Of a stretch of 64,000 nt of DNA, positions 33,537-45,800 are shown in pieces. Every line of letters begins with the position of its first letter. The stretch's first letter is position 1. Position numbers and translations under genes: made by a program. Source of the stretch: Gavia stellata (taxonomy: Eukaryota > Chordata > Aves > Gaviiformes > Gaviidae); NCBI RefSeq assembly GCF_030936135.1, contig NC_082637.1, positions 13,405,001 to 13,469,000 on the forward strand, read 5' to 3'. Under the pieces are notes generated by a model. It was not told where the DNA came from, did no database searches, and saw only the letters and a list, made by a program, of their open reading frames with translations.

Positions 33537-34540
33537 TCAGAGGGAAGGGAGGACCAAGAGTGGGGGCTGGTGTTTCACACAGAGCAGAGCTCAGCTTGTC
33601 TCTGTGTGAGGCCATGTTTTCTTCTGCTAGGATGCCAGCTCCTACCACAGAGGCAGAGTATCGCCTAGCAAACCACAGCTCTGTGGCAGGCAGGGGCTTG
33701 CAGCTCTTGCCAAGTTTTAGTTAAATCTGGGAGCTCATGGAGTGGGAGAGAGAGATACAGACTCAGCTTAGCAAAGACAAGAAACCATTAAGTATACTCC
33801 AGATTGCAGCTTTTGAGTTTCCAGAACGTTTCTCACTCATAACACAAATTACAAGATACCACCTATTTTCTAACAGAGGACAAAAGTCTCTGACAGAAGA
33901 CGTTTTGTCTTGAGCATCTGCTAAGCAGGAGGCTTTCAATTATCGACAGCAATGGAAAGGTGACTAGTTTTCATAAACATTTCTGAGAAAAAAACATACA
34001 TTCCACATGACTTACTGAATATAAAACTTGATAATTTTGAGGAACAGGAACAGGATTTTTACATCAGCTGCTATATTTTGAAGGATCTTTGAAATTAATA
34101 TGGAAGTTAACAATTTATTTGTGAAGTATTACAACACTCAGCAGCAATTGCATGCAATAACTTTGCAGAGAAAAGACTGCATAGATTTCATACAAAAATT
34201 AGGAAGTTTCAACTTTGATGTAAAAAACCTAGTAGCTTTCACCTTGAAACTGTGACCATGCTGCTGTTTGTCAGAAACTTTTGTGGTGATTCTTAGTTGC
34301 TTTCTGCTCTTAGCAGGCCAAGTTGCACAAAACTTGTGAAAACAACATAACATGAGAATTGCAAAACTTGGCTTTCTTTTATATCATGGCCATTACAAGA
34401 GATAATGTAAAGGAGGTTAAAATGAGTGGATATATCATAGTTTCTAAAAGTGCTTTATTCTGACCAAAATGGATTGAAATGGCCATGCTATAAAGGAAAA
34501 TTAAGTCCCCAAAGGAAACCTTATGGATTTAAATTTTTTT

Positions 34541-34560
34541 TGTGTGTGTGTATATAAATA

Positions 34561-34593
<33 letters not shown>

Positions 34594-34596
34594 GCG
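34541..34596. repeat. Compound (TG)n/(AC)n microsatellite
   Basis: (TG)5, a TATATAAATA spacer, then about (CA)16 with one interruption and a CG at the end. It could form a hairpin because TG and CA arms are complementary. Likely length-polymorphic. Confidence 0.95.
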
Positions 34597-34741
34597 TAAA
34601 TATATTTTGACCTTTAGTACTGGCTTTCTCCTGTTCAGTAGCATAATGAATGCTTAGGATATATCTCCATAGTCTCCAAATGGTAAGGTCCTTGGTAAAT
34701 ACAGATATGAACAAAACAGTATAGTTTTATGACTATTAATC

Positions 34742-34747
34742 TTTATT
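34742..34747 (-). terminator. C1QTNF3: Candidate C1QTNF3 polyadenylation signal (AATAAA)
   Basis: On the minus strand AATAAAG occurs about 1.9 kb after the stop codon. A T/G-rich TGTTTTGTTCATATCTGT follows about 30 bases downstream, a good fit for a polyadenylation site. A nearer AATAAA at 36105-36100 (about 540 bp after the stop) could give a shorter 3' UTR. RNA data are needed to choose. Confidence 0.4.
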
Positions 34748-36643
34748 GGGTATATGTACGTGTTACAAAGTAAGCAAACATTCCTAACACAACAAGAAAT
34801 ACTTTTTTCAAGACTTTTCCTACTGTGAACGTTAGCTCATGATGCCATATATCTCATACAACTTGCGCACTTATTCCAAAAGAATAACATTATCTGATTA
34901 CCTGGTGGGTGAGTTTTAGTTTGAAGGCATGCCAGAATTTTACTAAAATGCTTATTAAAATAACATGGTCTCAGGTTTTGAAAACCGATGTGGTGCAAAC
35001 CTGACCCAAGTTCGTAAAGAAACAATAAAACTCATCGGACAACAGTTCATTAAAGCTAATATTTTCAGTGGTTGATAGCTAAAACTAAAAGTCATAATCA
35101 TCAAGTATCAACATGCATTTTTCATCATAAGATGTGATTTACATACACTAGGAATGTGTACAAGCACATACAAATTCATAGATTTCGATTCATTTGCTCT
35201 ATTGTCATGCTGCTGGTATCTGTATCCAGTATAAAAGAATTTCAAATAAATGTTTCCCTAACGCCACCTGCTCGTTATACACTAAGGGCAGGTAATGTCT
35301 GGTTAAAATGTAATGTCAATTAAAATGTAATTTATATTTCATTAGTTATGTGCGGAGAGCCAGAATGTGCAGAAGATACATTCAAACTTCAGTCTTGTCT
35401 TAGTATATTTGGTCTTGTCTTAGTACATTCGGTCTTGCCTTAGTATATTAGGTCTTGTCTTAGTATATTTGGTGCTGATTCCAATGAAAAGAAAATAGCA
35501 AGACAGGATTTCAGGTACCCAAAGTTTGAAAAGCCAGTGGCAAATATTAATGCTGAAGAATGGCCCAGTTTACTGTGACCAGAACTTCTGAGCCAGCCAG
35601 TGTTTGCTTTCACCAGTTAAATATTGAACTGGGTTAGCTTCTGCATTGCCAGTCTGCAATGTCTTTTCCTGAAATACTGGTTCTTGGAAGGCTGGTAGGA
35701 AAACTGTATAAACAACTTCACTGGTGAGTAAATATGCAATGTTAAAAGGTACATCCTTCTAAAAGACCTCCAAACTCCACAAAGTGTGTGTTTCTCTGTT
35801 TGTGCTGCTGGCATATCGCAACTTCTCCAGCCTATATGCTTCTGCTTTGACACCTTGCATTCAATTACATCAGGTTTTAAGAATTTGAAGGCTGGGAAGA
35901 AACGTTACAGTTCCCCTGTCTGCACACTGCAGGCTCCATTACCTTAGCTTCAAGCTGCTACTAAGGCAAGAATTACTACCACTCTTAAAAGAGAGAGAGA
36001 ATGAGCATAAATATGTACTAAAAAATCTATGAAAAATGACACCAGATACATCTTCAGAGGTTTGAGATGGGAATGCAATAAACCTGAATCCTTGACATCT
36101 TTATTTTCACATTTTTTTCTTCTATTTGTAAAGTTCACTCTAGTCCAGTAAAAACTTCTTCCTTTAAATCTGGTCTCAGCTGAGCCTACTTATAATTCAT
36201 TCAGGCCTGTTTCCATGATGCAAACTTAAATGAACATGTAATAAGAACTGAATAAATGAACAGAAAAACATGAACCAATTATTCAGTTCCTGACATATAC
36301 TTAACTAAAGTATATTCACAGACAAAATTGACTTCACTGCGCAAACTGCTGTCTACATTTTTTAAACTCCTTTTCCTTTGTTTTCAGTCACTTTGGAGAA
36401 GAGAACAATAGCAACATTTAACGATTCACTAGATACAACCCAGATGACAATACATGTTCTGTGAATCTGTGTCAACTACCCAATGTATTTAGCTCATCTC
36501 TGATACACAAATAGCAACACATTGCATCAAAACAAGCCGCCTTGATCTTTCAATGTTGTAATGCTATTCCACAGTCCAGAGAAAAATACCAGTTCCAGAA
36601 AAGAAGTTTCCTCAGATAAACATCTATTGGGTTGTTTCTTTTT
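34748..36643 (-). other. C1QTNF3: Presumed C1QTNF3 3' UTR
   Basis: AT-rich sequence following the stop codon in minus-strand sense, up to the candidate AATAAA at 34747. No coding similarity; it carries the 20-bp minisatellite. The extent is inferred from the signals only. Confidence 0.4.
35391..35470. repeat. 20-bp minisatellite, four copies
   Basis: Four head-to-tail copies of (A/G)GTCTTG(T/C)CTTAGTA followed by (T/C)ATT(T/C/A), from 35391 to 35470 with exact 20-bp register and only a few substitutions. There are no spacers, so it is not CRISPR-like. It lies in the presumed C1QTNF3 3' UTR if the distal polyadenylation signal is used. Confidence 0.93.
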
Positions 36644-36803
36644 TCACTTGGTTTCAAAAAGAAGAAACCCAGCAAAGGTAGAGAAGCGTTGATGGTCCCC
36701 GTGGAGGGCTCCATTTCCCATTCGCAGCCAAACTTCATCTCCCTTGGCAAGTTTTAGCACTGCACTGTTTCCTGAAGTGTCTGCTTTCCCTTTTGATTCA
36801 TAG
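36644..36803 (-). CDS. C1QTNF3: C1QTNF3 exon 6 (C1q domain end and stop)
   Basis: The acceptor is CATTCTTAG|CTATG and the stop is TGA at 36646-36644. Encodes YESKGKADTSGNSAVLKLAK, then GDEVWLRMGNGALHGDHQRF and STFAGFLLFETK, the conserved C-terminal strands. Confidence 0.96.
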
Positions 36804-39800
36804 CTAAGAATGAATATTTTAACAAGTGAGCTTTTTCTTTCTCAAAAATGATCAAGCAAACAACTTCCAAAAAAAAGAATCCAAGAAAGCACATTGTTAT
36901 CCCAAGCAAAACTTCCTTGAAAGGCTTGCCAGCATTTTTTCCAGCTTTATGAAGAAATTTTGGCATCTTTCTGCATTTGAACTCCTATTTAAATTTTGCA
37001 TCTTACCTAATTGCATGATTTCAGTCATTTCGGAAATTCTGGAAGTTTAACTTACGTATTTTTTTCCCAGGCGCAGGAACAGATTTGTTATTTAAAATAG
37101 AACTCTGCTTATTCACCACAACACTCCAGATTTCCTGTGATGCTCTTTTCCCCTTGAATTCATCCCAGCTAATTTTAAATGCCTCCAGGTCAGGAGTCTC
37201 ATGTGAGCTGAGACCCTGTGCTCCCGGCACAGACAGTGGGCAGAGACAGGCAGCTCACTCCATCCTGAGGCCTTTCTTTGGAACGTAGATATGTTTGTTG
37301 TGGGCTAACCTGCTGGCTCTGTAAGAGTGTTGGTTCCCTTTCTTCCACCTGTTGCCTCTTCTGACATCAGTCCTTCAGGGGAAAAAAATTGGGCACTTTT
37401 TCTTTTGCAGGAAAGATTTATTGGGTATGAAGCACGCTTTGGTGGTGCTTTGGGTATGGGCTGTTGAAGAAACCTTGACAGCTTAAATGAACCAGCTATC
37501 ATCTAAGAAGTGCCTAAAATCCAGTGTGATCAATCTAAGCTTTTGTGTCTGTTTATTCAGGCTCAGGAGAGAATCTTAGTTTTGGCATCAGACCTCTGGT
37601 TGGTATTAAAGAAATAATAGTTTTTTCCAAACACATATTTTTTTCAGATATCCATCTGGCTACAAGCATCTTGACCTGGTCCTTATAGAAGTTGATAAGC
37701 TAGAAGTGAATCCTGTTCTTGATGATCCTCCAGCTAACATAAAGAGTTCAGAAACTTTTTATTCCGAGTGTTCTAATGATAACAAAGCCAATAAATGGAG
37801 GACTTTTTCTTCTTACTCATCCTTATTACTGCAGTTTAAATGCTCTCTACCTTTAAAGAAAATTGCTGTCCCCTAATTTTTAACAAGACTGTTACTAGTA
37901 TGACAGGCAAAATGAGGATGAAGATCTGTTTTAGCAGAATGACAGCATGTTACCACTGGACTCCAACCCTGACTTGCAGTGCTAATTCCTTTTTGAGGAA
38001 CTTGTGATCAAAGCTGAATTTTAGGTCCAGGATCTGTGGCAGGTTTGACCCAAATTTGCAAATCGAGGAGGGCAAAATACAATAGTTTTTCTTTGTTGGT
38101 TATTTTACCCTCCAGAATTTCTTCAAAAAATGAACAATTTCATGTTTCTTGAAATGTGAGCAAGCCATCACATCTGTGCTAATATGTCTTTTGCATTAAA
38201 ATGGCCTGGCCCTTCACTTACCTATATAAGCTGAAAACTGTATTGCCATTATGCATCAGGTACACGTACACTTCTTCCACATCTTCATGTTTCATCATAC
38301 TGAAGGTGAAGAAATACACCCCTGAAAAGATTACCAAATACAATGTGTTTGCTTCATAGAGGGGGGTAGTCATGCTACAGACTTGTGCTTCTGCTTAGCC
38401 TGAGGCCAAAATTACCTTCCAGTTGTCAGTGGGTATATTGCTTCTGCTTATAGTGTGCCAAAATCTGATTAATTTTTATTCTGCATATGGCAGGGGTTCA
38501 GCCACATCCTATTCCAGAGAAATGACTGTATTTGAGCATGGCAGCACTGCTTATCCCTTCCCTCTCACTGAAAGGGAAATTTCCCAGAGGCTGAGTCTAG
38601 TGACCCCTCACTCACCTTTTTTTCCTTACCTTCTTGCTCCTGCTCTCTCCCAAAAGGGCAGCCTCCAGACCAGCCAGGGCTCAGCCTCAGAGGCTGTCAT
38701 ACAGCCTGTATGTTGCCCAGGTCAGGCAGGGTATGAGTGGTTTTAGCAGCACCCACTGCTGCTCACCTGGCCGTACCACATCCTGAACAATGCAGACATA
38801 GCCATTGCTTTCTCTTCTTGCACTACACACCCTTACCATCACCCCTTTTCTTTTTAGCTCTTTCTTTGTCTGAAAGGTGACAACAGTGTTGTCAGTGCAA
38901 CCATGTTAGGTGTTATGAGCTCTACAAGACTCTGTCAGGTGGGAAGACAAGCTCCTGGTTCCTGAACGGTAAGTCTGTAGCATTGACGCTGCAATGAGAG
39001 CTTGGAGCTTGCATCGAAGTCCTTAAATCATTGTGGGTCAAAGTTTATTGACATCCACATATACATTAACCTCAAAAGGAAGCAGCTGTGAGGACACACA
39101 CACCCCTAACTGTCAGTAAGATGTGCTACAGCAAGCTTGGAGGGCCTGACTTTTATTTAATTTAATATAATTTCCCATAGCAGTGAGTAAATGAATGGCA
39201 GGGTGAAAAAGGCCAAGTGAAGGAAGGTGGTTTCAGGCTTTGCTTAGACATGGTTTTGGTATGGGCCTGCCTCCCCCGTCTCCTATCGTTCTTTCTGCGC
39301 TACAGCTGCAGAAGATGGGGGATTGATGCAGCTGAAAAATAACTCAGGAAAAACTGTAATGTGTCATTTCCAGCTGCATATCTGTTGCAGGGCAGCTCAC
39401 AGCTGAACTGGCATGCGGGAAGATGGGGATGAAGAGAGTGACTGGAGGCAGGAGGCGGAGGAGGCAACTGTGAAGCTGCTGCTGCTGCAACATCAGGGCC
39501 GTGGTTACCTCATCACAGTGGCAGAAGGGCTAAGGGTCTCAGAGCAGATGGTCTTGCTCCCTCCCCAGCTCTGGCCATGCCTCTTTCTCCTGCCTTTGTG
39601 CCAGCACTAGTCTCATTGGCTGGCAAGCCCTCTCTTGGCTTGCTCAGTTTCCAATTTAATTTTTCCTGAAAGTAGGTAGCAAGAGCTATGCAGAGCGAGT
39701 CTCATTAGTGCCTTGTGAAAAGGCAGTTAACTAGTTTTTCATCATCATTGACCATGCTTCTCCCTGTAGCTCCCAGTATTGCATTATTTTGTTTTGCAAA

Positions 39801-42800
39801 CACTCACCATTCACTGGAGCACCAAATCTCCCAGTCATGACATCAAAAAAATTCCCAACGTTGGTTTCGACACTACTGAAGATGATCCCACTGTTCTGGT
39901 TGCTGAAGTGAGTAGCCATGGAAGCCATGAACGCAACCTGCAAAAGTGCAGTTCTTATTCAGGCAGTCGTTCACGAAATGCACATGTGTAGAGGAATCAG
40001 CTACAGAATTCTTTCCTGTATTTGCGGTCTGTTTATTTTCCTCACAGAGATGTTCTTCTAGGGCCTGCTCCAAGGCCATTAAACTCCAGTAACAAAAATC
40101 CCATTGAATGAAACTGGAAGAGGACTAGGCTGCTTACATTCAATTGGACTATTCATGACTGTAAGTGTATGGGCAAGTGTTTGCAGGTGAGGACCTTCGT
40201 TTGCGATTTTATTTACTTTTAAGTCTTTCTAGAATGATGCAACAGAAAACTGATATTGAAATGGATGGTGTTTCTGACAAAAGTGATTTAATTAGTTTTT
40301 ATATATTCCCCAATGCATTTAGACTGGATATTGCTTTTAACTGAATGTGTGAAATAAACAATGCTCGGTAAAATCCATACACATTCATGTTTCTTGCTAA
40401 CTACCTTCAGACATACACTAAGCATTTTTATTAGAGGTCCTCTGGAAGTGCAGTTGCTGGGACTCAACATTCAGTGCTTTTTCTCTCTTACCAGTTGCCC
40501 TGTAACCTCAGTCACAACAACAGAGGGTGGTGGAGACCAAAAGAAGAAACTAAGAAAGTGAAAACTGTGCTTCAACTTCATGTTACACTTCTTACAGTGA
40601 GATGTATTGACCATTCATAGGAAGCAGTGCAAATCCTCCCACATTGCACAATTCAAATTACCCTCAGCAAGATACCCGGGAACGACCCTGCTAACTTGCA
40701 TGCGCAGGGAGGGGGGTTATCTCTTCTGTGAGTCTGTGATCCCTGCATCTGACTGTCAGTAAATGGGGTACAGGTAGAATTGCTGCACTTGTATGCCAGC
40801 ACGTCACATAGTGACTAGGCATTTTATCTCTATCTCTTAACTTCTTCGATGAGAAGTGTTCAATTACGGTTGTTACTGCCCCTCACAAAAATGACATTTT
40901 TCACGAGATTCCAGCTATGCTGGTGTTAAAAAAAACACCACAAACTTCTTTTGATTTCAGATCCCAATGAGAACAAAACCAAAACAGGCAAAATCGAATG
41001 CAAGTCCAGATCCAGCAATGGAAATCATTAGCCATCTGCTCAGAAATTTGAGGAGCTCCAGATGTGAGCTGAAAGCTTGGGCTGATTTTCCTTATCCCTG
41101 CATGGATGCATTTTCTGTGACGGCAAATTGTTAACTTCTTGCTTCTCAGCCAGGATCAGATCAAAGTTCATCATGTGTTAAAGGAAAGCAGCTGCAATGG
41201 CAGCTTGATGGAATTTATTGCTTTTTGTCTAGATTCCATTTCACATTCCCTTTGACCCAAACTACTTTTCTTGGGCTGATCAGAAGTGTTGAAAAAGATG
41301 TCCTTTCTCCCTAGGTCTCATTTTGAAGTAGCAGATCAACATGGACATGCCAAGTCTTTCAAAACAGTCCTGTACTTAAAACAGTTTTGTATTCAACAGT
41401 GTTTTCTCCTCTATCTACCCCCGCTCTAAAATTCTTAAGCATGATGTTAACATGAAAGTATATGCTATACTGTGTAAAGAATTTTTAAACACATCTGTTA
41501 AAAACACTGATGGAACTTTACTTGGAAATAGGTATTGCAGTATGAGCTTTTGTTATGCATCCTCTTTCATTATTCAGTTTTTAATTAAATTACTACCACT
41601 ATCTTTATGCAAGAAAAAAATGCTGATAGCTCATTTTAAAATTGCAAAAGGATTTATGTTGAATGTAATTACAACAAATACCTTTTTAAGATATTCAGCT
41701 ATAATGTTAACTCCAGTTAATTCTTTAAGAATATTAAAATAATGCCAGTAATTTTGGAAACTATTTTCATTGTGAATTTTATTCTGTGCCATTATCCCAT
41801 CTTCACGCAACCTAGGGTGGAGAATTCAAACATATGCAATGCCAAGAAATCCAAGGCCATTTTCCCACAATGCACACGTTGGTTGTACTGTTGATTTTGC
41901 TGTTAATTTGCATGCCTTTTATGAGGATATAAAGCATATATGAAGGACTGTTATTGGGAAACAGTATCCTTCAGTTAAAAGGTGTAGATCTGTAAATAGA
42001 TCAGAACTTCAGTTTTCCCAAAGCCAGAGCATTTGGAAGTGGGATTTCTTTTTGCACTTGTTTACTTTGTCCCATTCTGTCCCTTCTGTGGTGAACTTGG
42101 TTTGGGGGGTGTGAATCAGATCAAGACTAAGACACTTCCATTAAAGCATGTATGTGTGAGTGAGAATGTAAACTCCCTTAGAGTTTCTGGAGATCTACAT
42201 ACTCTCTGGTGTCTGAAGTCCCATTTGCCCAAAAGCAGCAGTGACTGTCAAATTAAGCTGAGTTGCTCTTCTAGATCCTCAGTAATTGTAATGGGAGCTT
42301 AGATGTTTCCCTCACATGTAGGCTCTCTGGAGCTGAATCTGACTGCAATCACCTGCCCACACAAATACACCTAGTGCCATCTGAAGTGCTTTAGGATTCC
42401 CCCATGGGGCTGGCTGATCTGACCTACAGAAGCCCCTTCCACAGTGGCAGCTGGAGACCAGGAGGGGTAAGTCTCAAAGGCTTGCCATGCATCTAAATCT
42501 TGTCTTTAGCACCTTAGCTGCGCTACATCATAAAGATAGTCAAGTCTTCCTGATATTGCAGATGACCTTGTATATTGTTACACTGCAGTATACAGTGTGG
42601 ACAACTCTTTTAAATCCCCTTTGCAGCAGCAGTCCAAGTCCCATTTACTTTTGATTGCCTTAAGAACAGGACTACACCACGTCTCCGCTGTACTGCAGGT
42701 GTGTATATATATATAGAGAGAGAGAGAGAGATAAGCTCTCCGCCATCTGCCAGATTCCTGGGACATGAAGAAGCTCTAATGCAAAAGCTATGGGACTATG

Positions 42801-45800
42801 CCAACACAGTGTTGAGACCAAATAGATATATCCCATCCAGCTCAGGCTTGAACCCATGTTTTAATGCTCATCTGGCTTTTGGGTAGTTCATTCACAGGCA
42901 GAACCTACACGCTTCTCAATATATTTGAGGTACCTAGACACATAAACACACAGATAGTGTTTTTACTGAGGGGTATTTTTCAAAATCAGAGGACTTCCGT
43001 CTGCACTCAGAGGTTTTGACCCCATACTTTGAGGAGTTGGATCCATATGCTTCCGAGAATCTTGCAAAGCCTGACTAACTTGAGAAGCACGAGCCTGAGT
43101 GACTCCTTTACTCTTTTCATATGCCATAGGAAGCGCAGTTATGTATGTAATTCAGCTTGATAGAAAAATTATAGTCCCTGCTATTGTCCTTTAATGACCC
43201 AGATACTGGCTTTCTGCCCTAAAAGGGAACCATGTATGTTTCTTCCTGCCCATTTCTCAGCTGGATTCTTCCTCTAAAGAAAGATTAAGCCCTGATGTCT
43301 TTCTTTTCCAGGAAGATCTGACAGAGGACATTTGTCAGTCATGACAAGGGCTATATATGTCTCTCACTGTATTAATTTACAGGGGCCTTTGCTTCTTAAG
43401 TATCTTATAGTAGTTAGGTGCTGTTTTTCAGAGAAGAAAACCGTAATGTGAGAACTGCTGCAGCCAACACAAGCCAGAGACTTTGTACCTGTAGCTCTGG
43501 GGGAATCCCAGGGTAACCCTTCTCGCCTTTGGGTCCATGATGGCCACGCTCTCCCCTTGGTCCCGTATCTCCTTTGTCTCCTTTCTCACCTTTGGCTCCT
43601 TCCTGACCAGTTGCTCCATTATTTCCATTGTTTCCATGATTTCCTTAAAGGAAACAGAGCTTTCTGTTTATCTTAAATAATTTCATATAATATATTTTAA
43701 CAGATAACTGTGACAGGGTCCTTTTCCACCAGTTTGCAACACATGGACTTTTCAGTACCATAAAAACCAGATTGAGCTGAGATGGATGAGAAACAGCTGT
43801 GTGGTTAAGCTGAAGGTGAAGGTTTTGATGAGCAAGTTTCCAGAAGGATGTAGATTGATGTTTAAAAATTAACCCTCACGCTATCCTGGTGGTGTTGTAG
43901 AAACTGCCAATGTCTCAAGTCATTGCGTCATTGGGGAGATGTGCAAGACAAGACCTCAGCGGATGTGAAGCTCAAGGAAAGCAAAAGCCACTGCCTATTG
44001 ACACATACCAGGTAGCCTGCATAGGCACTCTTGCTTTTACTTTTGTGCAAAAACTTATTTCCTGATAATTTAAGTTAATTAGGATAGGATAAGATAATTT
44101 TGAATAACATATTGCTATCTTTAAAACATGTTTACAGAAATGAACAATAGCTGTAGCCTTAAACTAGCTAAATGTGCCAAAACCAAGAAGAGTGTGCATT
44201 CTTGGGGTGCTGGTTAGCTTGAAGGGGTTGATTGATTGCATGTTCCTAGATTTAAAGAAAGACAAAATTTTTATAGTGAAGCTTTTCTGAGATGGTTTCT
44301 TGTAAAAACGGTCATTATAAAAACATATTTCTGCATCTGCAGTATTACTTAGTCCTGATGTTTACTAAGGAAATTACTAAGCAAACGTCTATGAGACTGA
44401 CAAAATTTTAAAGTTGGCTAGAATCCCTAAGCAATTATTATGCCTACCTGAAGCAAAAGCCTGACCTTTCAATTAATTACTCAGGGATTAATTAGTGTCA
44501 TCATTGTTCTAATTCTACCTGAATTTAAATTACATTCTTTGCCAACTCTGCTTGTTCTCTATTTAGTCACTCTGGTTACAAATTTACAAGAAGAATGGTG
44601 TTGTTTGAGATCAAATCCAATGATTAAGTGATTCTTCAGAGTTTTTGCACTGAGAAAAAAAATTTACTTCAAACAAGGAAGCTATATGGTGTAAGAAATT
44701 AAGCAAATTTTTGTTTGTATAGAGAAATCTGTAACACTTTAAAATAACAAGAATGATCCTTCATGTAAAGCCAGAACTACTTCTCTACCATTTCAGAACA
44801 GAATTATGCAATTCAGTCAAGGGAAAAGCAGTGTTGTCGTTCCCCTTATGGGCCCAGTGATATGAAATGCAGCAGATGAAGGAGACAGGGAAATTTCAGG
44901 GTGCAGAAGGTTGCTGTTGGCCATACATTTGTGGCATCCTGCGGTGACAAGAAAGCGTGACTGAGATACATCCTCGCATGAGGAAAGGACAAAGCTGGGA
45001 CTGGGCTGTGTCCCAGTATGTCCACTGCAGCATTGAAAGTGTGGGTCTAATAGAAAATCGTGTCCCACTTCTAAGAAGCCAACAATTTATTAGCATGTAA
45101 TGCAATATTTCTGCACAAGAGACCTCACCATTAGACTTATATTGCTTCCGTAATGGTCAATAATATTTTTATAAAGGGTTTATGCATGAATAGCTTATGG
45201 CAGGCTAATACCAAATATGCCTATGACCTTATTTTGCCTAATACCCAAAATATGTCAAAGTAATAATTTATTTCAAGATTTTGCCAATTGAAGCTAGTTC
45301 TTGAAACACTTCATTCATTCAGTTTTAACTTCATAACAGTCAGATTTACCTGTTACTGTAAACTGTTTCTACCAAAAATCACTACATTGATTTTTTTTGT
45401 GTATGGTTATCTATCATGTCTGTTACTGTCAGTACATTTGTGAGACAGAAGGATTATGAAATTGCATTTTTATTGTGATAACATAAGACATAAGCTTTTG
45501 AAGATTAGGCAAATCTGTCAGTCAGTGACATGTTCATTTACATTATACGTCTGCTTTAGGAATGGTGATTTTCAAATCCCTGAAGGTAGCTGCTGTAACA
45601 AACTTACACCAACATGCAACTAACTTTTTCCCTTCTCTAGGCTCTTCTTTTTCCATTCCAATAATCAGATCAAAGTACACCCTTTTCTTGTGTATCCTGT
45701 TCTTCCCTGTGCATTTTTAATGGAAAAAAAAAAAGGTACTTTTTATTACAGAAGAGAAGAAAGAAGGAAAAGAAAAAATTTCTATGAGAGAATAGAAGCA

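Larger units (their letters stand above)
29462..34741. other. Intergenic sequence between the provirus and C1QTNF3
   Basis: No gene recognised. It holds AT-rich sequence with small open frames of no recognisable similarity, one 29-bp tandem duplication (33479-33536) and a dinucleotide run (34541-34596). Confidence 0.65.

Noticed and set aside
35391-35470. CRISPR-like repeat array
   Set aside because: Copies are directly adjacent with no spacers and the genome is vertebrate; it is a minisatellite.
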